A stretch of 64,000 nt of DNA from Oegoconia quadripuncta (lineage: Eukaryota; Arthropoda; Insecta; Lepidoptera; Autostichidae): the NCBI GenBank assembly GCA_949316235.1, contig OX438744.1, positions 2,666,001 to 2,730,000 on the forward strand, read 5' to 3'. Shown piece by piece: positions 21,430 to 32,068 of this stretch (the first letter of the stretch is position 1; every line of letters begins with the position of its first letter). The translations under genes and the position numbers were made by a program. The notes below the pieces were generated by a model that worked only from the letters and a program-made list of their open reading frames with translations, was not told where the DNA came from and made no database searches.

Positions 21430-24270
21430 ATGTACACAAATCTATTTTCACTCTCACCAAAATTTGACCTATTTTTGCACTGTATCAACACCCATTCTCC
21501 GGCAATAGTGATTATCACAGAAACCTGGCTTAAGCAGACGGATAGGAACTGCACCTTTTCTATACCAAACTATACACTGTACAGACTGGACCGGAAACAC
21601 CTACCTAAATCTAAGGGAGGTAAGAGTAGAGGTGGTGGAGTCGCTATCTATGTTAGGAACTCTGTCAATGGTATACCCCTCGTGGCAACAATCAATCGGC
21701 AATATATGCATGATCTTACTGAAGCATTGTACTTGGATATCCAATATGATACTCATCACTTCTTGGTGGTTGGTATATATCGGCCAGATGACAAGGAAGA
21801 GGAGACATGGAAGGTGCGAGACACAAAGTTGTTTGAGAATTTGACTGCGGCTTCAGAGCACAACGTTATGATTATAGCAGGGGACTTTAACTATAGGGAT
21901 ATGACATGGCCGCTCAGTGTAGAGCAGAGCCTCGCTGAACCAGATGATCTGTTCAGGAAAATGTTCTTGGATAGTGGCCTCAACCAGTTAGTTGCTCATC
22001 CCACTCGGTTTCGGGAAGGCCACACCCCCTCACTGCTTGATTTAATTATGACTAATGACGAATTTCTCATCTCTGATTTGCAACATAAACCCCCTATAGG
22101 GAAAAGTGATCACTGCGTGCTACAGTTTAATGTACAATGTCTTATAGAACGGGTCTCTAAGCAACCTAAGCAAAAACGACATTATTGCAATATCGACTTT
22201 GCAAAATACAACACTGATCTGGTGAGGGAACTGGAGAGGCTACGGCCAAGCAATGATGTAGAAAGCATGTGGGGTGAACTTAAAGCGATTATTAATGCTA
22301 ATACTGATATCCACGCTCCATTAAAAGCAGTGAGATCGAAGAAGATCAATAAACCCTGGATAAATGAGGTGGTGCTCAAGTTAATATCAGAGAAGAAGGT
22401 TCTCTGGGACATATATATATCAACTGCTGACAATACGGATTATATGCGTTACAGGGCCGTGAATAACAAATGCGTATCAGAAACCCGCAGAAGTAGAAAG
22501 ATATACGAGGAGAATATTCTAAAGATGGGTGACAAGCCGTTTTATTCCCACTTACGTAGGTGTGTCACTTCAAAGGTCAGCATTCCGCCGGCCCTACGAA
22601 ACAATCATGGCGATTTGGTTACGAACCCGAGCGACGTTGCTGAAGCTTTCGCGACTGAGTTTCAAAAAGCTTTCTCTCGAGAGCCGGACTTGACTGTTAA
22701 CTTGGAAGTAACGGGATCACCTCGTGTAGAAAATTCATTGTCGAATATAAGTTTCAGTTATGACGAGGTTAACAAATTGCTTAATGGCATGGATGTGAAC
22801 TCCGCTCCAGGACCAGACAATATCCCCAGTATAATTTTGAAGCACTGCTCCACTTCCCTAGTGCCTATTCTAACTGATCTGATGAGGGCTTCGTTTGAAA
22901 CAGGACATGTCCCACAGGACTGGAAACATGCAATAGTAACACCTGTATATAAATCCGGAGACAAAACTGATCCCGCCAAGTTTAGACCCATCAGCCTCAC
23001 CAGTATTGTAGGGAAAACTATGGAGAAAGTTATATGCAGGCAGCTTAAATGTTTCCTAAATAAGGAAAATGTGATTGCAGTCCAACAGCATGGATTCGTT
23101 GAGAAAAGGTCTGCAATCACTAACCTACTATCCTGTGTGCATTCCTGGTCAAAAGAACTAGAACGAAGCAGGCCGGTGGATGTTATTTATTTGGACTTTG
23201 AGCGTGCTTTTGACAAAGTCCCCCATCAACGTCTCCTTTTGAAACTTGAGCACTTTGGTATTCGTGGTCGCTTGCTTGACTGGATAAGAGATTACCTCAT
23301 GCGAAGAACATTTCAAGTCAGGGTGGGATCTTCGCTGTCTCGTAATTTCGATGTTTTGAGTGGTGTTCCTCAGGGATCTGTGCTCGCTCCTACTCTGTTT
23401 GGAATCTTTACAACAGACCTGATATCACTTGTTGAATCACAGTCAAGCTTTTTCGCAGACGATGGGAAGTTTTTTGGAAACCCTGTGACTCAATCTGGTT
23501 TGCTGCAAGCAGATATAGACAGACTACATGAATGGACCGGACAGTGGAGCGTGAAGCTGAATGTATCTAAATGTGCGGTTCTGCATCTTGGTGCCAACAA
23601 CCCCAGGAACATTTACAACATAGATGGGACGGCAATTGCGGCTGTCAACTCACAGAAGGATCTCGGAGTGCTTATCACACACAACTTAAAGTGGGGTGAG
23701 CATATCAGTGGAATTGTTAAAAGAGCAAACTCTTTTTTGTATGCCATAAGAAGATCCTTCCATTTCATTAGCCCTGATGTCTTCATCAAAATTTATAAAA
23801 CTTATGTCAGGCCGCTCCTCGAGTATGCTTTCCAAATTTGGAGTCCGTATTTTGTGAAAGACATCAATCTACTAGAAAGTGTACAAAGGAAGGCCACTAA
23901 GATACCCTTTAATCTGCGGCGGAAACCCTATGAGGAAAGACTGAAGATTCTGAATCTTACAACCCTTGAAGAGCGCCGCTTGCGAGGTGACCTCATCGAG
24001 ACATTCAAAATTCTCACCTATAAATACAACCTGCCTCACTTGCACGACATATTCAGGATGAAAGACATACGACCGTTACGAGGACACGCTCTGCGAATAA
24101 GCCGCACTCACGCTGACATCAATGTCGCCCATCACTTTCTGAGCAACCGTGTTGTTCAGGCCTGGAATAAGCTGCCGGAAGAGGTTGTCTCCGCCCAATC
24201 AGTGAATTCGTTCAAGAATAGATTGGATAAATTTAAAAAAAAAACTAGTAATGACTTAAATATTGACTGA
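21430..24270 (+). CDS. CR1-type LINE ORF2: endonuclease and reverse transcriptase
   Basis: This 946-residue polyprotein is of the usual CR1 length. Residues 1-240 are an AP-type endonuclease of the EEP fold, with MYTN at the start, ETWL, VGIYRPD, GDFN and a final SDH. Residues about 450-730 are the reverse transcriptase: FRPISLTSIVGKTMEKV, QHGFVEKRSAITNL, YLDFERAFDKVPH, GVPQGSVLAPTLF and the catalytic FFADD. The C-terminal part reads YVRPLLEYAFQIWSP, then VQRKATK and AWNKLPEEVV, a normal LINE tail domain. No stop or frameshift is present, so it could still be active. The usual LGP after the PQGS motif is LAP, and FADDTK is FADDGK; both lie beside, not in, the catalytic aspartates. It would nick DNA and copy the element RNA by target-primed reverse transcription. 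Confidence 0.9.
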   Translation: MYTNLFSLSPKFDLFLHCINTHSPAIVIITETWLKQTDRNCTFSIPNYTLYRLDRKHLPKSKGGKSRGGGVAIYVRNSVNGIPLVATINRQYMHDLTEALYLDIQYDTHHFLVVGIYRPDDKEEETWKVRDTKLFENLTAASEHNVMIIAGDFNYRDMTWPLSVEQSLAEPDDLFRKMFLDSGLNQLVAHPTRFREGHTPSLLDLIMTNDEFLISDLQHKPPIGKSDHCVLQFNVQCLIERVSKQPKQKRHYCNIDFAKYNTDLVRELERLRPSNDVESMWGELKAIINANTDIHAPLKAVRSKKINKPWINEVVLKLISEKKVLWDIYISTADNTDYMRYRAVNNKCVSETRRSRKIYEENILKMGDKPFYSHLRRCVTSKVSIPPALRNNHGDLVTNPSDVAEAFATEFQKAFSREPDLTVNLEVTGSPRVENSLSNISFSYDEVNKLLNGMDVNSAPGPDNIPSIILKHCSTSLVPILTDLMRASFETGHVPQDWKHAIVTPVYKSGDKTDPAKFRPISLTSIVGKTMEKVICRQLKCFLNKENVIAVQQHGFVEKRSAITNLLSCVHSWSKELERSRPVDVIYLDFERAFDKVPHQRLLLKLEHFGIRGRLLDWIRDYLMRRTFQVRVGSSLSRNFDVLSGVPQGSVLAPTLFGIFTTDLISLVESQSSFFADDGKFFGNPVTQSGLLQADIDRLHEWTGQWSVKLNVSKCAVLHLGANNPRNIYNIDGTAIAAVNSQKDLGVLITHNLKWGEHISGIVKRANSFLYAIRRSFHFISPDVFIKIYKTYVRPLLEYAFQIWSPYFVKDINLLESVQRKATKIPFNLRRKPYEERLKILNLTTLEERRLRGDLIETFKILTYKYNLPHLHDIFRMKDIRPLRGHALRISRTHADINVAHHFLSNRVVQAWNKLPEEVVSAQSVNSFKNRLDKFKKKTSNDLNID

Positions 24271-24379
24271 ATACATAATGATCAATGTGAACTCTTCCAA
24301 CACTGTGACATAGACATACCAGCAGTAATGCTGCTCGTCTATAATAATATAATAATAATAATAATAATAATAATCAACG

Positions 24380-25344
24380 AAATAATAATACATAACCAAA
24401 CCGTCGTTTTTCATCGGGCGTTAATAAACTAAAGTCCACACGAACGAAGTCGCGCGGGCACAGCTACCTAATCAACATGACAACGCGCCCTTCGTTCCAA
24501 GATAATCCCCAGATAGACCCAAGTGACATGTCACGTAAAAACTTAAACAGTTTTGTATTCTACAGACACGGAAGCAATTTATTGGCACTTACGTGAAGTA
24601 GACCCGGGTTGTTTTCCCTATGGACTATTATTGTGTCCGTCAGATAGTTCACTTCCTTCGTGATTTTTGTCCAATTCTATTCGTTCTTAGCTCTGTTACA
24701 TTTGGACTTATATAGCAGTCCATCGTATAGGTAATGAATTATTAATAGCTTTTATCATTTTATATCTAAATTTATTAGGGGCATCAATTGATATCGTTCA
24801 GTCTCATTCTGGACACACTCCATCATAACGTGAAAAACCATCCTCATTAAAAATGAAAAACGATTTAATTGAATAATCCCTCCTTCCTGGGACATTGGGA
24901 TAAAAAGTACATACACGAAGAATTGAGAACTGCTTTTTTGTATACCTCTTAATCATCCTTTCAATACATAGCTCTTTGATTCGAAAAATCAGCACTGTAC
25001 CGATCGTGTGTAGTACATACGCCGTCTCAAAATAAGTACTTGTAAAAAACTGCTTGCATTTAAGTAAAAAGGTTTCACCCCACTTGTAAACACTTCGAAC
25101 CGACTGCACGCTATTGGCCGATACTTGAGCTCTCCCTTTCAGGGGTCAGTCGTTATTCATCGAGTTCAAGTAAGTGAGGATTCGTTGCCCCCAAATCGAA
25201 AATTAAAGACTTTAGGACTGTATTTCAGAATATTGCTCAAGCGTAGATCTCCGCTTACGCATAGATAGAAGATATGCCGATATACAAGTTTTTCCGATAT
25301 ACAAAATTTCTTTTTAAATATAGCTTAAATCAAAACCATATGTT
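24380..25344. other. No recognisable gene
   Basis: Non-coding. The 101-codon minus frame at 24804-25109 has no domain or codon pattern that supports it. Confidence 0.45.
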
Positions 25345-25585
25345 GTCAACATACCGAACATCCGCACTAAGCGCTTTGCTTCATCATTTATAATGCGGAC
25401 TGCTAAGGTATGGAACTCACTGCCCGCGTCGGTTTTTCCCGACACTTACAACCTTGGGATCTTCAAGTCTAGAGTGAATAGGCATTTACTGGGTGCGCGT
25501 GATACATCTTCGGCTACATCGTCACTTTCCATCAGGTGAGATTGTAGTCAAACGCGAAACCAGTTTTTAATAATAAAAAAAAAAC
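25345..25585 (+). mobile_element. LINE-K 3' end
   Basis: The frame reads NIPNIRTKRFASSFIMRTAK, then VWNSLPASVFPDTYNLGIFK and a stop-containing tail, then CATCAGGTGAGATTG and an A-rich end. It is near-identical to 52775-53000. Confidence 0.8.
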
Positions 25586-25990
25586 CTTCACTCGAAAACC
25601 CTAAAAGCTAATTATAAATAATACATAAATAGCTTTAATTACAACTAATTGAAATTATTGATAAAAGCGGCCACTTCTTTTATAATCATGAATTCTGGAA
25701 AATTAACTATTCCTTCCTATCTCAGTAGAAAAAGGATTGCCTCTTCAATGTCATCGAGGAACATCCAAATTAATTGGCTCCACGAAAAGGCTAAGACAAC
25801 GAACAGGCCAAGGAAAACTTTGCAATGCCTAACAAAAGAGAATTCGCAGGCACGCCCGACGCGGGAACTTTTTTTTCATTTATCTCGCCTCTGCACATTT
25901 AATTATTTTAACGAAGCTAGAGATGTTACTAGGGAGGTATCTCTGGAAAGTAGCTGTTAAATTCAGCTTGGAATAGTTACTTCATCCTAT
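25586..25990. other. No recognisable gene
   Basis: A 103-codon plus frame at 25649-25960 exists but has no recognised domain. I do not call it. Confidence 0.45.
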
Positions 25991-26115
25991 ATTTTTTTAT
26001 GCACTTTAGGTTAGCACTTGATCTCAATCACACCTGATGTTAAGTGAAGATAAGGCCGAAGATGGAAGTTCTGGGTGAGCACGCTTCCATCTGGAACTTT
26101 AACTTCACCAGGTGA
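25991..26115 (-). mobile_element. SINE-C 3' piece
   Basis: The minus strand shows the SINE-C 3' end (TAACATCAGGTGTGATTGAG, poly(A) at the end), with the rest missing. Confidence 0.65.
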
Positions 26116-26825
26116 GCTACCATATTCCTTAAATGCCATGCAGTTCACTGGCAGAGAGGCACTTTATTTTTGTTTATGTGCAGAGTTATTTCTTGTCTTA
26201 CATAATAAGGGACATTTAAATAGAAATAACACATCACAGTAACCCTTCTGTAAGCAGAGAATATGCTAAAAACTGTAATTCCGTTCCCTATTGATTTATT
26301 TAATCGATTATTTTACTACAAATTGGCAACTCTAAGGAAACTGGAAGAAATCCTATTAAAATGCAGTTTATATCTCCGGAGAAGTTTCGTTTTAATTTTT
26401 ACAGAGGCAACATTTAAAAAACAAATCACAATTTACTAACTACCTTAATTATTGTAGAATTAATTTGTAATTCAGCGATCCTACAAAATGGTCGATATCG
26501 TTACAAATAAATACCACCGGAATAGAGACTGATTTCTCGCGTGCAGAAAGAGCTAGTATTTAATAACAGTTCCACCTGCCGTGACTACATCTCTATAGTT
26601 AAACGCTCGCAGCTTTTGGACAAAAGTGAAGTTAACCAAGTGTTATGATATTTTTCCTGAAAGCCGCTGAAACTCTGGTTTGCTTGTGTTGTAGGGTAAA
26701 AGTTTAATTAGGTACCTAACTTACCATTCAAAGGAGATATCTCGAGATGGCCTGAGCGTGAATACCAGAAGAAACGTAGGTATACCCTAAAAGTATATAA
26801 TATTTATCCCGCTATATATATATAT
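26116..26825. other. No recognisable feature
   Basis: Non-coding; a short (TA)n tract is at 26813-26831, directly before a SINE-A. Confidence 0.5.
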
Positions 26826-26828
26826 ATA

Positions 26829-27025
26829 TATTAGTTCGAATCCCGCTAGGAGCATGTTTGTATGATGAATACAGACATGTGTTCCTGAGTTATGGATGTT
26901 TTTCATTTATATGTGTATTTATTTACAAAAAAAAAAGTATTTGTATAGTTTATCAACCATCTGGTATCTATAATACAAGCCTAGTTGCTTAGTGTGGAAC
27001 TAGATAGCGCTGTGTGTATGTGCAA
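26829..27025 (+). mobile_element. SINE-A, 5'-truncated
   Basis: It begins at the B box (GTTCGAATCCCGCTAGGAGC) and runs to AGATAGCGCTGTGTGTATGT. The A box is lost. Confidence 0.8.
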
Positions 27026-27497
27026 CCTTCTCCGAGCTCACGTCGATATTTGACATGTTTTAGCTCAACTATTGAATATGAACGCTATCGTCAAAGGGTT
27101 AAGCATAATTTTTCTGTGCAACAGTGTGGTTACTTAGTTTAGAAAGGTAGCATGTGCTTGCTAAGTGTCAAATTAAAGTATTTGAAAACTGACGAACCTT
27201 TTCATCCCGCGACTGTACATTGTCGGAATGCAAGTCCGCTATTTTTTCTAATTTCTGTACATTATTCTGCAGAAAAAACAATCTCTCAAAAAATTTATCT
27301 CAATGTCCGATACAGGAGCCGTGATTTGCCACAATTTTTCAAAATATTTTATGACAAGGGTCAACCGGCATCACGTGTGAGAATGACCGATTTGATCGAT
27401 GTATCACAGTATAAGTATCATGGTAAGGGAACTAAGGTTCTTATTAATAGCGATCTCAAGACGGAAAGAACTTGAAGTAACACTTGAGATACTCCGC
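27026..27497. other. No recognisable gene
   Basis: A 107-codon plus frame at 27152-27475 (with RSRDLPQFFKIFYDKGQP) is open but matches nothing I know. It could be chance. Confidence 0.4.
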
Positions 27498-27499
27498 CT

Positions 27500-27792
27500 T
27501 TAACCGCCTCCGTGGCTCAATGTACACAACATTGGGTTTACGATTCGGAGGTCGCGGGTTCGATCCCCAGCGGGGTACATGTTTAAGTACTCGGTTTGGT
27601 TGGTGGTAGGGCATTTTAAATGACCGCCTGGCTAGCTACCACCATCTTATCTAAATGTGTTCCGGTTGTCAAAGATAAGATAGCCAGTCCCCCAAATGTG
27701 TTGGAGTTTCCGGGTCAATACGCTTCCACCTTCGACCTCATCTTCACTTAACATCAGGTGTGTTTGAGGCCAAGTACAAACCCGTTGTGCGT
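27500..27792 (+). mobile_element. SINE-C, near full length with internal deletion
   Basis: The head (CCTCCGTGGCTCAATGTACA and GGTTCGATCCC) and body are present. About 45 bp around the ATGTTAATAGCATTG block are missing at 27655. It ends GTTGTGCGTAAAAAAAA. Confidence 0.85.
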
Positions 27793-27890
27793 AAAAAAAA
27801 AACTATTATATATGAAAACAGTATCTCAAGTGTCCAATGAAGCAAACAAACAAACAATTTTTTATTGCACAACAATAATACCCTTTATAA
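27793..27890 (-). mobile_element. RTE-like tail abutting SINE-C, second locus
   Basis: It matches 7451-7545 almost base for base, at the same junction with a SINE-C poly(A). Confidence 0.6.
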
Positions 27891-27914
27891 AAACGAAACA
27901 AACAAGCTACCTAA

Positions 27915-28000
27915 GTCTATGTATGCCGCCAAATAGCAATGTTAATAACTTGTTGTGTTCCGATTATCAGAGATAAGATAGCTAGTTCGCGTCGGCCATA
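27915..28000 (+). mobile_element. SINE-C fragment
   Basis: The reading GCCAAATAGCAATGTTAATA, then TGTGTTCCGATTATCAGAGA and TAAGATAGCTAGT, is the middle of SINE-C. It is partly the block deleted from the copy just upstream. Confidence 0.6.
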
Positions 28001-28009
28001 TCTTCACTT

Positions 28010-28245
28010 AGGTATCCTTCCGTTGGGCAAAATATTTTTCGTCAAATTTTACTTCCCAAAAAACTTATCGCACTAGTTTCATTTCCCAAACGAATCTTTA
28101 GCAAATTTATATTTCGCATTTTAATCACTTAGTCAAATATTAATTTGGCAACTTTTTACTTGCTTAAGTTTTATTAAGTCAAATATAAATTAAGCAAATG
28201 CTTTATTTTGTAAAAAATTATATTCCAAAAATAAGTTTTCATATA
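28010..28245. repeat. Degenerate AT-rich tandem repeat
   Basis: Loose units of about 17-19 bp share a core of the type CCCAAACGAATTT or AAGCAAATTTTA. They drift across the block without exact copies. It resembles in style, not sequence, the arrays at 38336, 46865 and 58590. Confidence 0.45.
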
Positions 28246-28384
28246 GGTTACGTAGGCTAGATTAGAACTGCTAGAAAAGTGGGTTAGGTTAGGTTAGAAC
28301 TGTGACCCCAACAGAGCGCGAGCCGAGCGAGCGAAGCGAGCATGCCGCGGCATTGTATAATAACAATATAATTATTATAGAAGT

Positions 28385-29110
28385 TCTTACCCGTATTGTA
28401 TTGTATTGTATTGTATTGTATTGTATGTGTGTGTGGCTGTTTCAGGTCATCGGAGACCTGTATCACTGCGACCGTTGCCGATCTATTGTGATCGCCACTC
28501 ACCTACAGTTCGTTGCTCAGGTTTGCCTCTTTGAGGAATTGGATGATTTTCCTGGCACCGATGGTTTTTATCTCATCCCGGTGTAATAAGTGGCTGCCCA
28601 GGTGGATATTACGTTTACGCATTAGCGGGCCACATTCACACAGCAGATGTGCAGGTGTTTCCTCTGCGAGGAGGCAAAGTCTGCACATTCCTGTTTCTCG
28701 GAGCCCTATGTTGAGCATGTGTTTGCTCAGACAGCAGTGTCCCGTTAGTGCCCTTGTGAGAATGCGTAAATTGTTCCTACTGAGTGCCAGCGCTTCGCCG
28801 GCCGCCTTCTTGTTGAAGGCTTTGATTAGTGATTTGGAGTGTGTTAAACCTGGCGTGTTCGTCCAGAGTTTAAGAGCTGCTTGGGTGCACCGGTTCCTTA
28901 GGGTAAAGCGAATTAGGCTTTTTGAGATACCGCAGAAAGGCTCAGGGCCTTACTGGGATTCGCTAGCCCCCAATTTCGCTAGTTCGTCGGCTTTTTCGTT
29001 ACCTTCGATGCCTGCGTGCCCCGGGACCCAACGAAGAAAGACCCTGTTTGTTTTGCACAGGGTATTTAAAGTAAGCCTGTAGCCAGAGTTCATACCTGTG
29101 GAAAGAGTCA
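28385..29110 (-). pseudogene. LINE 3' end with RNase H domain, interrupted
   Basis: The minus strand reads FLRWVPGHAGIEGNEKADEL, the end of a retroelement RNase H domain with the HAG and final Asp motifs. An in-frame TAA follows at about 28952. The frame then continues to the C-terminal CCHC-like knuckle CRLCLLAEETPAHLLCEC and stops at 28503. The 3' UTR ends in (ACAAT)n at 28395-28430. The RNase H points to an I/R1/LOA-type LINE rather than Jockey or CR1. It is 5'-truncated and inactive. Confidence 0.8.
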
Positions 29111-29879
29111 TTTTTATTCGATTTTTTTTCGATTAATAATACTAAAGCTCTGCTACCCTATTGGAATATACGAATCATGTGTCTACCTAAATATAGACGT
29201 CGCTCTGAAAACTACATATAAACATGCACCACAGAGGTCCAGTTTACCATACAATCTCTAATAGCAACCACTGGGTAAAGGGTAAATAATATTAATTACA
29301 AGCTAAGCAGGCTTAAGGTAATACAAAGCTTAAATATACAAGTTTTATTAAAAGAAAACCAGAAAACAGACCATTTAGAGACTAACCAGTGCTGCAGGGG
29401 CGTTGAACAATTAGTGTCCTACCTGTATGTTCTTGTGCTGTGAATATGATATACAACACACATTGGCCACCCACGTTTCATGTTACACGTTGTTTTTATG
29501 TTCTGTGAGTGGATCAAAAGGAGATCTGTAATCATTTTCTATGGGACGTCGTACAACCAACAAGAAATAACATGGGAAAACCTCTCTCTTTAATTTAAGA
29601 GCTATGCTCTCGTCGGAGGAGTAATGACCACGTCTCTCTACTTTCCGCCCTCGTTTTAACCTCTTGGTAAGACACGACATTTACCTTTTCTTTCACTTGT
29701 TCAAAGTAATTACGCCTAGGTATTCATCTTCCTCTCTTTCCTTCAATTTTTCCCTAAACAACATTCTAAGCAAGCTCAGTCGAAGACACAATCATTTTAC
29801 CTAATAATTATAAATTATCCCCGATGTAGGGCGGTGTAAAAAACATTTTTCAAGATTTTATTTTACCCTTTTGTGCTGT
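29111..29879. other. No recognisable feature
   Basis: Non-coding; nothing supported on either strand. Confidence 0.5.
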
Positions 29880-30105
29880 GAGGTTTCGGCACTCAAATAA
29901 AATAGAACCAAACCCATCTCTTCCCGTGGGTGTCGTAAAAGGCGACTAAGGGACTTTCCACCAAAAAAAAAACATCTATAGATTTGTACGTTTCAATGGC
30001 GATGGGCTCACCCCCTGTCACGTGTGCATTTCTGTATATTTTTTATATTATTTGGGATATTGTTTGGGATATCTCTAACCACCCCATTTGGGATAAAGGT
30101 CGTGA
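29880..30105 (+). repeat. Dispersed repeat V
   Basis: It has CCCATCTCTTCCCGTGGGTG, then TCGTAAAAGGCGACTAAGGG, then CAATGGCGATGGGCTCACCC and TTTGGGATATCTCTAACCAC. The reverse copy is at 3070-3362. A fragment of its end recurs at 42700-42735. Confidence 0.6.
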
Positions 30106-30635
30106 CGACATGTTTTTTATTTTACCACTTAGTCGAAGTGATTATTGTGTAGGTATACCCGTGCCAAATTACACCTTTCTAGTACTAAGAACCTCTGAGT
30201 TAAAGTACATACAGACAGATGGACATGGCAAAACTATAAGGGTTTTTTACTACGGACCCATAAAAATCAGACTAGAGACCCACGGTACAATCCATTTCTG
30301 GAAAAATAGCACGTATTGTCTTTATACCTCGTCAGAGTACATTTTCTGTATATGAACGTATTTGTCTTAACATACTTTAATTCTATGCTTTCTCCTTTAA
30401 CATCACTCCTAAATGGAGCGTCCATTCATGATTCTCCCATAAATACGTGCCAGTTCTTACCTACGTGACCGAATAGATCTGCTGCCGTGTCAAGTCCGTG
30501 ATATAATGCTAGTTACGCCTACATCATTTATCGTGGCAATGCTACGGAATGTGAATCTCAGGTAATTCTTGCAGGCGTTCGAACTATGGAGTAACCTTTA
30601 GACCGAGTAACAAGCTGGAAACAGAACTAGAAATT
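30106..30635. other. No recognisable gene
   Basis: The 123-codon plus frame at 29984-30355 overlaps repeat V and has no domain. Nothing else seen. Confidence 0.45.
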
Positions 30636-30898
30636 ATAAATGAATAAATATCTTTGCACATACACACAGCGCCATCTAGTTCCACACTAAGCAACTATAG
30701 GCTTGTGTTGTGGATACCAGATGGTTGATATACTACACAACACCATTTCTTTTTGTAAATAAATAAATGAAAAACATCCATAACTCGGGAACACTTGTCT
30801 ATTTCATCATACAACCATATGCCCCTAGCGGGATTTGAACCCGCAACCTTTTGGCATAGCAGTCAGAGTTTCTAACCACTACACCAAACAAACAACCA
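30636..30898 (-). mobile_element. SINE-A, near full length
   Basis: A complete minus-strand copy, with the tRNA-like head at 30830-30895 and the tail at 30636. Confidence 0.85.
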
Positions 30899-30954
30899 TT
30901 AAGTAAATAATAAGTAATACATAAAGACTCTAATCTATAGTCTATATACATACA

Positions 30955-31022
30955 TGGATGACCGGTTGGTGTAGTTCTAAAACTAACGGTTGCGGGTTCG
31001 AATCCCGCGGCGGGTAAATGTT
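30955..31022 (+). mobile_element. SINE-B head only
   Basis: ATGACCGGTTGGTGTAGT and GGTTCGAATCCCGCGGCGGG. The A box region carries a short deletion, and the copy stops after about 65 bp. Confidence 0.65.
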
Positions 31023-31096
31023 TCAAATCAAATAAATCAAAATATATATTTATTAATTCAAATGGTACATTGAAACATAGAATCTACATAATAATA

Positions 31097-31152
31097 CTGA
31101 ATTGCAATTGTAACACACTAGTGTTACAATTGCAATTCAGGCACTAGCCTGA
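31097..31152. repeat. Perfect 20-bp-arm hairpin followed by a small hairpin
   Basis: CTGAATTGCAATTGTAACAC at 31097-31116 pairs exactly with 31121-31140 around the loop ACTA. Directly after it CAGGC-ACTA-GCCTG repeats the same loop with 5-bp arms. It lies just before a 5'-truncated LINE-J. Confidence 0.9.
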
Positions 31153-31154
31153 AC

Positions 31155-31525
31155 TAAGTTCCTGTTGACATACAAAATCTTCCTTTCAATAAATTTAAAG
31201 ATACTATAAAACAGAAACTTATTAAGAAAGCATATTATAAAATATCAGATTATTTAGATGATAAACAATCATGGACATAACCAGCCCGTTCGCATAACCA
31301 GGTTATTTCATAATTAATAATGAAATATTATAAAATAAAGTAATAATTTTGTAATACAAAAACCTTTTTTTAAAAAAGAGCGACCTCTCGAGTTTCTTGC
31401 TTGTTCTTCTCAGGGGAAAATTGCCTTTTGAACAAGCAGTAGCTTTAAAAATGTAAAATCTGACTATTTTAAGTGTACCCTGTGTACCTACAAAATAAAG
31501 CATTTTTTGATTTTGATTTTAAGAA
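31155..31525 (+). mobile_element. LINE-J 3' end, 5'-truncated
   Basis: It starts inside the ORF2 end (VDIQNLPFNKFKDTIKQKL) and stops after DDKQSWT. The 3' UTR has GAGTTTCTTGCTTGTTCTTC and the tail AATAAAGCATTTTTTGATTT. It is very close to 49730-50115. Confidence 0.85.
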
Positions 31526-31533
31526 AATCCTTT

Positions 31534-31690
31534 AACCGCCTCCGTGGTTCAATGTAAATAACAATGGGTTTAGGATTCGGAGGTCGCGGGTTAGATCCCA
31601 GCGGGGTAAATATTTAGTTCTCGGTTTGGTTGATGGTAGGGCGTATTAAATGACCGCCTGGCTAGCTACCACCATCTTATCTAAATCTTT
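31534..31690 (+). mobile_element. SINE-C 5' half
   Basis: The head (CCTCCGTGGTTCAATGTAAA) and body run to CTACCACCATCTTATCTAAA, then stop. The 3' half is lost. Confidence 0.75.
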
Positions 31691-32065
31691 CAGTTATATT
31701 TCCTTAAGATATAGGTATATATAAGTAGATAACACAATACATAGATACGCGCGAGGAATATAACCCTCTCTTCTGTCGGCTATAAAGTGTTTAGCCGCAG
31801 TTACGAACGGTCCTCTCTATTTTCAGTTGAAATGACCTCTATAGGCGAATAAAAACTCATTGAGCCAAAAAATATGCCCTCTTGGCTTCTATTTACGACC
31901 GTTCGAATTCAAACTCGTCATCACGGCACAGTTAACGCCAAAGCAATTGCCTTCGCAAATATTCATAGCAACGCTTATTATTATTTAATCTGGACCCTAC
32001 GAGAGGTGAGGGTGGTCCGAAATAGGATTTCTGTTCTTCGTGAAGGACAGTCATTCGCTTTAATA
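31691..32065. other. No recognisable feature
   Basis: Non-coding; nothing supported. Confidence 0.5.
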
Positions 32066-32068
32066 TAA

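Larger units (their letters stand above)
20345..24375 (+). mobile_element. Full-length CR1-type LINE
   Basis: The element has a 5' UTR of about 250 bp, then ORF1 (20603-21394), a 35-bp gap, then ORF2 (21430-24270) and a short 3' UTR ending in (ATA)n at 24340-24375. Both frames are uninterrupted. A zinc-finger ORF1 followed by an endonuclease-reverse transcriptase ORF2 starting MYTN is the CR1-group layout. Its GC content is clearly higher than its flanks, so it is probably young. The 5' end is set by where recognisable sequence begins after the hairpin and T run near 20340. Confidence 0.8.

Noticed and set aside
20380..24315. Matching inverted ACAGTGTTGG and CCAACACTGT in the 5' and 3' UTRs of the CR1-type LINE
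   Set aside because: Ten bases only, and LINEs have no terminal inverted repeats; probably coincidence.
28513..29082. 189-codon plus-strand open frame
   Set aside because: It is the shadow of the minus-strand LINE RNase H and C-terminal coding region.
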